NCBI GenBank assembly: GCA_037074615.1
Contig: CM073560.1
Span: forward strand, 2,487,501-2,551,500
Direction: 5' to 3'
Length of the DNA: 64,000 nt
Source of the DNA: Leucaena leucocephala
Lineage: Eukaryota > Streptophyta > Magnoliopsida > Fabales > Fabaceae
Shown here one piece after another: positions 36,952 through 48,938 of this stretch. A model generated the notes under the pieces. The model did no database searches and was not told where the DNA came from. It saw nothing but the letters and a program-made list of their open reading frames with translations. Position 1 is the first letter of the stretch. Every line of letters begins with the position of its first letter. A program made the translations under genes and the position numbers.

Positions 36952-38427
36952 GTCTTGCCTATGATTCCTCTCCCAAAGAAAAGAAAATGGAAAAAGTCAA
37001 ATGTAGTTTTCTCTGCGGGAACTTGTAGCATTTTAGTTAGCCTGAGAGGCCAAAAACTGCTGGTGACTATTTATAGATCATAGACTTTTTGTTGCGTTGA
37101 GGTTATGTTGGGGAATCCTAACTTCGCTTTGCATGCATATGTAGAATTCAATCTCTTAATTCTCTGGAATCATTTCTTTTATAACTTCTCCTCCCTGACA
37201 GTGTTTTTATGTTGCACAATTTAAACCATTTGGTTCCAGAAGGGCAATCTTACGCAAAAAAAATGAATAAATTGAGTGGCTAAATCTGGTTTCATTACTT
37301 AAACTAGTATGAAAATACGTCATTTGATGAACTTTTTTTCTCCTTTTTTGGGTGGGGGGTGCTCATAAGTGGAGAAAATGATGATATTTCATTTTTTGGA
37401 AGTACTTTCAGCAGATTAGAATATAGTATCGTCGATAACCTAAAGCCATATTGCAGCTGTAGCAGCATCTATAGATCATGATCTCCAAGTTCAGATGAAA
37501 ATCCGGACGCGTACATCGCTTGAAATCCTAATAAACTACTAATGTGAAATGATGAATTAAACTTGAGAAACAAAAGGTACCATTTTTAACTTTGGCGTTT
37601 GAACATGGCAAATAATGTACTTGATAAATTCATATTTTTTTCCCCTAAACATATGTTCTTATCGGAAGCAATACTATTTAAAATAGAAAATAGGATTGAG
37701 CATTAAATGAAAATATTTCTTCTAATAAAAATTTAAATCTTAATTCACCATATAATAAGAAAATAGCCCTTTCTATTAAGCTTTTTTTATCAATCTGCCT
37801 TTATTTTTTATTCAAAAAATCCAACTACAATCTTATTCAAACTTCAATTTATTGTTCACAAATAATATCAATTTTGGTGGAATAACTAGTCCGACTCACT
37901 TGAGTAACACAAGGCATATTCTATAACATAAATCAATGCCCATGAAACAGGGTCCTTTTATATATTATATATATAAATCAAAATGTGAAAGCTCAATCAT
38001 CATAATGTGCAATGCTAACACAAAGGGTCCCCTAAGAAAAATAAAAATAAAAATCATAATACATACAAAACAACTCAACAAGAATGCCGCGATAAGACAA
38101 TGAAGAACTGGACAATATGAAACTCTTCAACCTGTAAATGAACTCTTAACCCAAGGTGGAGCTACCATTATGCTATTGTACACTGGATACAAAACAGCAA
38201 GAGTCCTTTATTTGCCAAGCACATTTTCCCCAGCAGCAGCATCACTTTCTGGGAGGTCATTGGCAACTTGTTCTTCTGCGCCTGAAATAAATATCCTAAC
38301 TGTGTACGTTGCCTTTCTCTTTCCTTTCTGCTCAGGCTTACTAGGCCAGAACATTTAATCTGTTAGTAGCTATTAACGTTTGTGGTGTCAAAAAATAGAT
38401 TGCATACAAGGATGGAAATGAGTTGTC
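36952..38427. other. Convergent intergenic region between STT3B and the LysM gene
   Basis: It holds the 3'UTRs of two genes that point at each other. Their mRNA ends probably lie near 37200 and near 38100. The middle is AT-rich and I see no gene in it. Confidence 0.4.
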
Positions 38428-40950
38428 CTAATCACGGGCAGCTTTGATCCTGCGCCCAGATATTGGGATAGGCAAGCCATTGAAAATAGGATTGGCGATG
38501 GCTGCATTTGAGAGAGCTTGCAAGTCTTGTTTCAAATTCCATCTTCCAGTTGGCCAGATTGTGGCTGAGTTACTCTTTTCCTGATCTTTGAGGCTTGATG
38601 CACTTAATGATTTCCGCACTCCAGAAAGCACATCAGTTATTATAGATTCCCCAAGACCCATTGGAATAGAATCCAACCATCTTGATTCAGTCTCAGGAAA
38701 CAACACCGCTCGGCTGGCTGACTTTGGCCTCGTGGCCAAACCCTTTCCTGTTGGAAAAAAGGCACTGCTTCCACCACTACTTTCTTGTTTTAAAAGCCTG
38801 TCAGGAGTATCAGCACCATTATCAACTTCAGCCTTTGGACGTCTACGGACAGATTTTTCATCAGATTTATCGCCTCCCCCATCCTCACTCTCTGCAAGAT
38901 ACTGAGTCGCCCCTCCATCCCCAGTCAGTAAATCATATTCAAAATTTCTTGACTTGTGATTTTGGTTTGATGGCATCTTCGAAATTGGTGAGGCTTTGGG
39001 GAGCCAGTCATCTCTGAACTCATCTCTACTAGCAGATCTATAAACTGCCAATTCCGTTTCTTCATTTTGACCCCTTGGATTCGAAGATTTAAGTCCATAG
39101 TATGCTTGTAGAGAAGTCATAGCTGAAGAAGTCTTCTGTCGGGGTGCTTTCAATCTTAAGGACTGGAAAGGTTCTTGTGTACTAGATTGACCAGAATATC
39201 TCTTTTCAGGACTGTGATCTCTGCAATAAAATTTCAGCAAAATTTTCACCCAAACAAAAAACAACAAAACTAGTAAAATGAATTTCCACGATTCAGCATA
39301 GATTTCAGTCCAAGAAAATGCCAGCATGATCCCGGAACTGTAAAAATTCAAATTAATTTTAAAACCTCCTTGTAAAAGAATTAAATCAAAAGCAAGAAAG
39401 ATGGATTTGCCTACCGAATTCTTAAAGGAGCAGATTACAATGAGTGGATACTAAACTAGTGCTAAATTGAAAATAAGGATAGAATGATTTCTTGCAAAAT
39501 CTATAACCATAGTGGGTACCGCCAAAACTTTCTCAACAAAATATTTTCTACTGCAGATCAAAGGATGAAAAAATGTAAGAAATCAAAGTATATTTGTACC
39601 CTGAATTGGCAGGTCCATTGGGCGGACTATGAGAGGGTGGATGTCTTCCTGGTAATGGTATTCGCAGAGTCTTCAATGCAAACATTTGAAGATCTGTGGC
39701 TAGTCCATTCATCCTTTTGATATCAGCCACCTAAATTATTACAAGGAGTTACCATCAAAAGGAAGATAAATCATTATCTGATTATCAACCTATAAAGCAA
39801 CTACCCACCTCACTCATCAGATACATCAAATATATTAGGACCATCCTACCAATAACATTATCAACATTTATAATTATAAGAAAAGCATGCATGTGTGTAT
39901 TCTCATGAAGTAGTGGCATTTAGCAATCAAATACACTAGTTAAAGCATATGTCCATTTAAAAATATATAACTACTCTAACCCCAAACAACACAAGGTGAG
40001 TAATCTCAATACTAGTAAAAATAAGATGTTGACATCAGTGAAAGTGTGCAAATGATTTTCAGATTTTCCGCATTAATGTATAATCACCTCCATCCTATAT
40101 CGTATCTGAAAGGGAAGTATCACCTATACTTATGAACTGGTTAATGAAGTATAAACAACAAAATATTTGACAGTTACAAAAAAAGCAAATTGTCAGAGAC
40201 AGCATATATTCAAGATGAATTGGACCTTATTCCTCCCATCCTGAAAGCCACATATAAAAGGGAGGAGGATAAATCTTCATTCCCATTTCCCTTTTCTTCC
40301 TCCAATAGAACTGATTACAAGTGAAAATCTTTCTTTCCTTTTTTTTTCATTTTCCCTTCCATAACCGGTTGCATCCACTACCAAGTATGTCATAGAAGTG
40401 GACAATATCACATGGGGACAAATTATTAGTTGAGTTCTTTTAAAAAGTCAAGACCTATGTCGACCTTTTACTGTCTTTCTCTATCAGCATCATCAAGTAC
40501 TGGCAGAAAGTGGCAAAATTAGAGTGCTTCAACAATATCAGTTCAATACAAAGAAACCACCAAATCACATAACTTCAATTATTCCACAAAATTGGATTAA
40601 AAAAAACATGGCATTTTTTTAATAGTAATATAATATAATAAACACAGAATATTTCTCCTCGTTCTCAAATAAGGCTTTGAACAAATCATTTCACTAGTTG
40701 CGCCCTTTGGAAGAAAACAATTTCACAAACACCCTCTTCAGCAAAAGAAACTAAGAAAATTAATTACAAGGGGCTTCAAAAATCGCTAAGCAAATACCCA
40801 AAATGAATACGTAAAACGATTTTGTACCTCGACGCCGTACTTGATTGCCACGCCGGCCAGAGTGTCCAATTTTGAAACCGGATGATCAATCCAATTTCGT
40901 CCATTACCTACACAACCACTTCCATTCTGCAAATAATTAGACGGAGACAT
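38428..40950 (-). CDS. LysM-domain protein, 3 exons
   Basis: Plant intracellular LysM protein of the type related to animal LYSMD1/2 and Arabidopsis At5g08200/At5g23130; its function is not well defined. Exons: 40828-40950, 39600-39730, 38428-39220, giving 1047 nt and 348 aa. One LysM domain spans about residues 21-69 (HPVSKLDTLAGVAIKYGVEV, ADIKRMNGLATDLQMFALKT, RIPLPGRHPP) and is split by intron 1. The rest is a serine-rich, probably disordered tail with a conserved end (LSNAAIANPIFNGLPIPISG). There is no signal peptide or membrane helix in the spliced product. A hydrophobic N-terminus seen when exon 3 is read upstream comes from intron 2. The start is set by an in-frame TGA upstream and no other ATG. 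Confidence 0.9.
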
Positions 40951-42770
40951 GTTCGCCAATCGACCCCCACCTAACCCTTCTTTCGCAGAATCCCAACCGC
41001 CGTTGCCTCTAACACAGACACCGACACCAAGATCTGCTATGATAAACCGGGAATCTCACATGCACAATCGTGTAACCGAACCGGCGAGGGAAAGAGAAAC
41101 GAATTGGGCACAACACCAGATAGGGAAAATTGTTCGAATACAGAAATTAGGGCAAAGAAACTACGAAAGATTTGGTTCTTGAAGGAGAAAACTAAAATAA
41201 AAAGACGAATGTACGAATGAATGCACTGATATTTTGGTGAAACAAAAGAAAGGCCTTCTTCTCTAAACAAGAATTTGACTTTTATTGTGCCACCATTGCC
41301 TTCTACTTCAATTTTAATAGCGTTGGATTCTTCTTGCTCCTGAGCGTTTCCCTGTAAAGAAACAATATAACCATAAATTTTATAATATTTAAGGCACCAA
41401 ATGCATCATCTCCAAAAAAAAAAGCCCCAAATGATAATTTATTTATTTAAAAAAAAAAAAGACAACTCATAGGTTTCAAAGAATTGATGAAAAAAAATAT
41501 TTTATTCTTTCTATTGTAAAAATACCATTTAACGATAAAATTATGTTAAAAAATATTAATTTATAAAAAAAATAAAAATATCATTAAGCTTTGTAAACAA
41601 GCATATGTCATCTTTCATAATTTAACTACAGGGAGGTTTATGTAAATGATCCATTAAATTAATACTATATGCATTATTTTTCTTAAAATTTGATACCCTT
41701 GCTATCATTAAAAAAATATCATACGATGTTTAACTTAAGAGTTTTTAACTAATTTAAAAAGATTATACATCCCCTAAAATCATATAATATAATATTAAAT
41801 TATATATCAGTTTATAAATTAAATAAATTAATTTAATAAATATTATAAATAAAATATATTAATTTTTTTATATTTAATATCAAAACCAACCACATAATTA
41901 ACTCCTAAATTTATAATTATATAAATAATAAATATACAGATGTAAGCTAATTATAGCATAATTTTCATGTTAAAATATTATAAAAAGGGACCACCGCATA
42001 ACTGAACTCCATCATTTTGTTCAATCCCTACATTGATAAAAATGTGATATAAATTTCATAACCCGTTTAAATATATAACAGATGGTACTAATTAGTAGAA
42101 ATTTAGAGCATTGTATTGGAGAGGAGGTGCAGTGTTCATAGTCTTGTGCCTTTATATTATATATTATTTTTATTATTTTTATATTAGTCGTACATATTAC
42201 TAATTAAAGAAGTATAAAAATAATGGGATTGGGGGAAAAAGTCAAATGAGTTGGGCAGTCACATTGAGGAGTGTGAGGATTCTTTTTAGGAACAGGATTT
42301 GGCTACCATTATGAGCTCATGTGCCTTCTTTTCCCCAATTTTTATTTTATTTAAAAAAAACTATTTTTTTTCCCTGAAGCTGGAAAGGGCACGAGTTGGG
42401 TAAGAGCTTAATTAAATATGGGGTTAACGCGGTGAGAGATCACTTGACTAGGCCCCTTCACCGACACACGGCTTAACAAAACCTGCGTCCCTCAAATTTG
42501 TGGACCCCACCAACCCCTAATCAGTTCCCAGGGTAGCAAAAATGTCTAACTAAACTGAATTCTTCACGTTTAATCAGTTTTAATTCAGCGCGTTCGGTTA
42601 TGATTTTGAAAAAGTTAAAATGATTTTTTAATCAGTTCAATTTTCATCAGTTTTATTTTATATTTTATTTGGGTTAATATAATTTTTTTCCCTTTAAATT
42701 TACACTAAATTCTAGTTTTATCTCTCAAATTTTAAACTAGGATTATATAATAATTAATATCCTAATCTTA
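40951..42770. other. LysM gene promoter and AT-rich spacer
   Basis: 40951-41330 is the likely promoter and 5' leader. Beyond that the DNA is strongly AT-rich (41380-42120) and no gene could be supported. Confidence 0.4.
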
Positions 42771-42922
42771 TTTCTCATATGTATATAATATTTTAATCTT
42801 ATTTGTGGTACAATTTTACCTATAATCTTTTTAATTTAATATAATTCTTAGTACTTGAGAAATAAAATTATGTGTAAAATTATACCACAAATAAGATTAA
42901 AATACTATACTCATATGAGAAA
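42771..42922. repeat. Inverted repeat, 49-bp arms, 54-bp spacer
   Basis: The arm 42771-42819 (TTTCTCATATGTATATAATA onwards) is nearly the reverse complement of 42874-42922, with about three mismatches. The shared core is TTTTAATCTTATTTGTGGTA. The transcript of either strand would fold into a long hairpin. This could be a small foldback MITE or a small-RNA hairpin; the sequence does not decide. Confidence 0.7.
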
Positions 42923-44006
42923 TAATATTATAATATTATATGCTGTATAACCTTTTAAACTATATGTTTTACTTTTTAGTCTTCAAGGAATAAAATAATC
43001 TAAATTTTTATTAAAATATAAAAGCTAATATTTTAAATAAAAAAAAATTAATAAACTAAAATTCATAATTTAAAATTTCATAGACTAAGACTAGACTGAG
43101 GTAAACTTTAGGGACAAAAATTAGATTAACCCATTGAAGTCTTTGATTATGAATATTTCAGCCAATACCAGTTATTTTCAGAGCATTGATCATCCGCAAT
43201 ACATCAAAATATAAAGCTTCGAAGATATACAATTCATTTTTTATTATATTTTATTATCATCATAATTAATTGTAAATATAGTATAAAATTTATGGAAGGC
43301 AAATATTAGGGTCAATGCGTGTTGCTTCATGTAAGGCATTGAAGATTCCTTTGTTTGTAAGTGCAGCATCATCATTCTTAACGCATCTGTGAAACAGCCA
43401 AAACTCAAACGAGTGACCCTATATTGTGGATGATCTGTTATTGCCTCTCTTTTCTTGAACTATTATACTGCATATACGGCCAAATGTTTTTGTTTCTACT
43501 GACGAAATCCAAATTCTTCCACCATATATTTACCAGTGGAAGCATGATTGCATATATTTTTTAAATAATAATCTCACTGAAAATTGTATTTCCAAAATCA
43601 ACCATGGTCGGTGCATATGCAATACTAATATGCATTTTAAAAAAAAAATCACTGTGATTCAGATAGAGAACTTGGAATCTTAAGACTCCGTTCAAGGGAA
43701 ACAACCATTGTGATTCAGATAGACTTCTTATTGGAAAACAAACTCGTCAAATCATTGATAATCTTACATCATCTTAACTTAATAGCATTAATAGTTAAAA
43801 TTTGTTTAAAAAATTATCAAAATTAAGACAAGTTGTAACATGATTAATCCTCAACAAGAGGAGGCAACGGGAAAGTCCAGGGATGATATGAGATCCTTTG
43901 TTGAATTTAAAACCGTGTAGAAAAATACTGGTAAAATTTTGAACATTATTAACATCATTAAGTATAAATGGAAATGCATTAGAAATTGCATAAGGAAACC
44001 ATTTAT

Positions 44007-44039
<33 letters not shown>

Positions 44040-45877
44040 GACTCTGTTGTGTTGGAATATAAGCAATATAGGCTTCAGTGGAGAAATAGGCTTCACCACC
44101 AATATGAGCAATATAGCATATTGCCCAGCAAGAGAACGCAGACGAAGGGCAATACAAGATCAAATGAACCAACTGAAAGAAATCCCAGAAAATAAAAGTT
44201 TCAAAACAATCCATCCAATATTGCACATAAAAAAAAAGATGAATTTATATAAATCCTACCTGTTAAAATGATGATGAGAAATTACCTATGCTTATTATCA
44301 TCAAATATAACGTTTGCAACTCTCATAACCACTAGCAATTGATATTTAATATCTTTCCTATTAAACAATGCTGCAGATTTGAAACACTCTTCATACCTGC
44401 CAAAAGAGAAGGACCAAGTGAAAATCATGTCGAGATTATGGCATTTGAGCACTTACTTCATAAAACATATATCCACCGTATAGCTGATATACATCAAAAG
44501 GTCCAGAATAAGGGACGAAAACAGTTTGGAAATAGTGGGCAAGTGATTTCTGCAAGGTTCAATATTGAAAAGATGAGTCCTAATATTTGACTTTGATATT
44601 TGATATTTACATGATCATTCAAGTAGATGATAGAAAAACATTAGGATATGATGCTACCAGCGATGAAATATGTAAATATTTCAAACATTCTGCAGAATCG
44701 TCATCGATCAGATCTCATCAACATCAGGTTCTTCACCAATGACAAAACTAGAATGGGCTAATAATACGGAAAAACTGGGAAATATAGATATCATTGTGAA
44801 TGAAATAATTGATGCAAGCGAAATTGGAGCAGCAATCTACCAACCAAGGACATATGAAGAAAAAGCAATCTGGGTCACAACTAACAAAGCAAATTCTCTT
44901 TTTTTAACATAAATAACTTTCAAGTTGGTCCACCAAAAGAAAAACTTTAAAGTCAATTATATGCCATAGTGTAGCTTATTATCTATACAATCATCTTTGT
45001 CTGAGACTTCATCAAAGTTATTCAACTCACTATACAAGGAAGTCCTATTCAAGGATCTTAAAGGGATAACTTCCTCTATTAACGCTGATCCAGCGGTGTA
45101 CAAGTTGGTTACAAAGCAGATTGCATATCTAACTAGGTAAAAAAAGAAAAGAAAAGAAAATGGTGCTCTATTTTGAAGTTGACGTCTTGTATTCAAGTGC
45201 TGAAGATACAAAAATCTCATTACTCTTAAAACATCAGTTGCAAGCTCATTAATCTAAGAAAAAAACATAATAACCCAAAGAGCTGCATTAACCCCCTCTG
45301 GAAACAATCCAAGTAATCTCTAAGGACTATCTTCTAGATTTATCCAGACAAATAGGTGAGTTTTTCATGTTCTTATGTAACTTCATCTACAGGAGTTCAC
45401 AAATAAGGGAAGGGCCGGAGAGCATTCTTCTTCGGCACCTAAGTCCTGCCGCCATAAATTTCAATACATTTGATGCTCGAAATATAATTTGGCAACATAT
45501 GTCCCAGTTAGACACATATACTACCTAGATGACTTCTATAATGAAGTCGAATAAATAGGTACAAGAATGTCATCAACAACATATCACCAACATATCTATA
45601 AGAGTTATAAAATCTGCACATCTTGAGTTGAAATAAAAGTAAGTAATGGAGTGAGATTAAAAACCTCTTGAAGAATCTTAGCTGGGCCTATAATATTGAT
45701 AGTTTATCAGCTTCAAACGTTACAAAAGCCAAATCACTATAACAGCCAACATAGTTAAATGATGTCTGATTGATTCAGAATTTGTACCAAGTCATACACC
45801 TCATGCCGTGCACTTTATTTCACAAAGCACATGGGTTGATAAAGAAGAGAACTGTTCTGTAGAACTCTATGTTCTAT
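42923..45877. other. Long spacer with a TA microsatellite
   Basis: No supportable gene. A perfect TA run lies at about 44014-44038. Scattered less AT-rich parts (44380-45530) show no continuous coding frame on either strand. Confidence 0.4.
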
Positions 45878-46560
45878 CACATATTATGATTCCCCAATTT
45901 AAGTTTGATGGGATCAGCTCTAGAAATGTATTATTCACAAGATTAAAATCCAGCCAGAGTGTAAGTGTAAGCTGAATCAGCTACAGGTTTCTGGAAAATA
46001 AGAAGGACAAAACAACACACACATGCTCCTAGCAGTTCTCTTCAGGATTACTCTCAAAGACCTCTTCAGAATTTATAAACCCTTCGACCCAGTACTCTTG
46101 CAAATCTCTCTTGATCTTTTTTCTTTCACTTAAATCACTTGAGGTAATTGTTCCCCCCCCCCCGGATTTTTAATTCAACTGACTCTTGATCGAGCTCCTT
46201 TTCTTTTTCTTCCTCTGTTTTGACTGTTCTGCTTTCTCTCTTCTCAATTCTTCCTTTATATCTCAGATTCGTTCTTGCATTTCCTTGGTCTTTTCTTCCA
46301 TATGCTACATCTTTTCTATTATATTCTCTGCACGTGTTGAACAGCTTTCCCGCTTGCTCTCCATTCCCACATTGCAAATCTTCTTTCATGCTCTTCCAGC
46401 TGAATCCCCATTTTGTTTTCCCCCTCTCGTATTGTCCCACTATGATGGATAATGATGGGATGAGCTCCAGAATGCATTATTCAAAACAGTAATCTATCCA
46501 GAGTTAAATCTAATGGATTAAGGTACAAACCACAACAAAAATGCAAGAAAACCCACAAGA
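45878..46560 (-). mobile_element. Possible LTR-retrotransposon remnant
   Basis: Two direct repeats of about 45-60 bp (GATGGGATCAGCTCTAGAAA near 45908 and GATGGGATGAGCTCCAGAAT near 46453, each followed by TTATTCA and CCAGAGT) flank a purine-rich minus-strand stretch. That stretch reads in shifting frames as lysine/glutamate-rich coiled-coil sequence such as MEEKTKEMQERI and ELRREKAEQSKQRKK. It could be a decayed gag. Poly-C runs at about 46153-46163 and 46648-46658 lie in or beside it. The evidence is weak. Confidence 0.3.
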
Positions 46561-47789
46561 ACACAATTTTCCAGAATTCGAGAGGATAGGGTATCTCAAC
46601 ACATCCACTCACTGGCTGCTTTCTTCTATTCCTTCAGACGCCCTAACACCCCCCCCCCCAAACAACCCCAAAAAAAAACCATTATATGCCCCCACTTCCT
46701 CACACTCTAACATCTCACAACTCACGGCACAGTAGTTAAGAGCCCATCAAAGTTGCAGTCAGATGCGCAAGTTAACAACCCAACTTTGCAAAAGTTCTGA
46801 ACATGATAAGATATTAAGAAAATAAAAAAAACAGAAAAAAAATCAAGTTTGCTGCAATTGCAGTTAACTAATATTCATCAATATAGTCACTGGAGAAATG
46901 GCGTGGCAGTTTTGGGGGCCTGCCATTATATGCCACTGACAATATTGATATTCATCAAACTCAGAGTTCATGACGCGATATAAACTCCATTTACATCCAT
47001 CTTCATCTTCTTGTGGGCTCTGCATGTGGAATAAAACCAACCAAACTCACATCCTTTAATTAGTCAGATGCAAGAGAAGCCAAAAAAATGACCAGACAAA
47101 CAGCAGTTCTGTTGAGCTGATACTTTTTTCTTTAACATCTGATGAAAACCACTATCCGTGCAAACATCTAATTACACATGCCAAATGTTTTCCTCTGACT
47201 TGGATGAATGTGTTCCTTCACCCAAAAAGAATCACCATAATCAACCCTCTATTGCCAATTCATCCCTAATAAAGCATCAAAAAGACAAAGTGAGGTATTT
47301 CAACACTGCAGATGTCTCGTCTACATTATCTAACAGAAGTTGCATGCTCAGGAACTGACTACTTGTGGAAATGAAACTACTCCCTATCTAAGATGCCTCC
47401 AACCAAAAAGATCAATTATTTCTTAAAAGTGAGTTCCCCAGTGTTCATAACCTCTAGCTAAGTAAACAAAGACAGACAACAAGTTTCTAATTAAACACAG
47501 CCAGTCAGCTAGTTCCTTCGATCAGGAGGTTCCAGTTGCTAAAGAACAATCAAACAGCAAGTAAAATATGGCAAGCAAGGATAATAACTGCAAGATTCCA
47601 AAATTAAACGAACAAGAGCACCTCAGTGCTTCTCGATCATATTACATGTGAGTTGTTACACCAAAACAAAGATCGTGGAACGTTGTAATACATACAAGCA
47701 TAAGTTTCAATCAATCAAATGAAATAAAAGGAATTGAAACCAAAGAATAACAGAAGGTTTCAAACTTACAGAAAAATTACTTGCAGTTC
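46561..47789. other. Downstream region of the RING gene
   Basis: Probably includes the RING gene 3'UTR. A good donor (TTCT|GTAAGT on the minus strand, near 47772) lies about 20 bp after the stop codon, so a 3'UTR intron is possible. No other gene seen. Confidence 0.35.
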
Positions 47790-48938
47790 TTAATCGAGAT
47801 CTTCTTGTCTAGTCTCCGACTCAAAATTTTGGTTTCCCCTTCTTCCAGAATTTGATTCCTCACTATTATTTCCGCTGGCGTTGCTATTCCCAGTACTGCT
47901 AGTCTCTGCTATGGAAGCCAACTGCCTAAAAGGCCAAGGCAAAGAAACCCTAAACCTGCGTTCTCTCGGTGAGTCTTCTCCAGATGCTGCACTGCCACTG
48001 CCACCACTGGCACCATTACCGCCACTGCCACTATTACCGCCTTCAGAAGAACCAGCAGACACACCTCCCCCTGCAGATTGATTTTGATTCACCTGGGCAG
48101 AAGCCCCACGAGTTTGTTGCTCGTAGTCAGGATCATCCGTTGGTAACTCGTACCGGCAAACAGGACAAGAATTATGCAATTCCAACCAAGGCAAAATGCA
48201 ATCTGAATGATAGATATGTTTACATGGCATCTGCTTGACCTCTTCCCCAAGCTCAAACGTATCTTTACAAACGGCACACTGCGATGAATCCGAAGCCAGT
48301 AACTCCTCTGAAATCTTAATAGTAGGGAGGCCCTCGATGGCAGATTTCGAAGCTGGGGGCGTCCCATGTCGGTTAGGATCGTTCTCCGCAAGCTGTTGAA
48401 TCAATTGCTCGAGGCCAGGTCCAAAAAAATAATCACCAAAATTGAGATTCGTGGGCAGACGGAAGTTTACACTAGGGTCTCCAGAGTTCTCTATCACAAA
48501 TTGAACATTAGCTCCACCGGCTCTCAGGGTTTGAAGATAATTCTGAAGAAACACAAAAGGGTTGAACGCATCAGTTTCTCCGAACGGAGACGATCCATTA
48601 GGTCCACCACCAAAAAGAGTAGAAAGATCGTCGAAAATCGGTCCACCAGCACCACTACCACCGCCGGTGGAAGTGGTAGAAAATACTACAGGGCCGCCGC
48701 CGCCGCTGCCAAACTCAGAGCTAAATGAAAAGAAGGGATTAGTAAAATTAGGGCTTGGATTATCGACTTCCTCAACGAAGCCGCCGTTGCAATTCGGACA
48801 AACGAGATCACCGGAAGATGAAGGCGTAATGGATACGGTGGCTTTGCACTGGTGGCAAAAATAGAGTTGAGAAGAACCGCTGAAGGTAACCCCGCCGCCG
48901 CCACCGTTCCCTCTGCCGCCACCGCCGGCAGAAGACAT
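47790..48938 (-). CDS. RING-H2 E3 ubiquitin ligase with N-terminal zinc ribbon
   Basis: A RING1-like E3 ligase of the RNF115/RNF126 architecture: it recruits an E2 and transfers ubiquitin to substrates that cannot be named from sequence. Intronless coding region of 382 aa. A glycine-rich start is followed by a zinc ribbon (C28, C31, C47, C50), a variable glycine/serine-rich part and a conserved FGDYFFGPGLEQLIQQLAEN helix. The RING-H2 domain has C221, C224, C239, H241, H244, C247, C258 and C261, all ligands present. The low-complexity tail contains the conserved block FRVSLPWPFRQLASIAETSS. The ATG at 48936-48938 is chosen because MSSAGGGG fits the family; the open frame extends 41 codons upstream without family similarity. 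Confidence 0.92.
   Translation of the reverse strand: MSSAGGGGRGNGGGGGVTFSGSSQLYFCHQCKATVSITPSSSGDLVCPNCNGGFVEEVDNPSPNFTNPFFSFSSEFGSGGGGPVVFSTTSTGGGSGAGGPIFDDLSTLFGGGPNGSSPFGETDAFNPFVFLQNYLQTLRAGGANVQFVIENSGDPSVNFRLPTNLNFGDYFFGPGLEQLIQQLAENDPNRHGTPPASKSAIEGLPTIKISEELLASDSSQCAVCKDTFELGEEVKQMPCKHIYHSDCILPWLELHNSCPVCRYELPTDDPDYEQQTRGASAQVNQNQSAGGGVSAGSSEGGNSGSGGNGASGGSGSAASGEDSPRERRFRVSLPWPFRQLASIAETSSTGNSNASGNNSEESNSGRRGNQNFESETRQEDLD

Noticed and set aside
39221..39351. Membrane helix at the N-terminus of the LysM protein
   Set aside because: It is intron 2 sequence read in frame; splicing to exons 1 and 2 supplies the LysM domain instead.
44014..44038. TA repeat as a regulatory element
   Set aside because: It is an ordinary microsatellite far from any gene.
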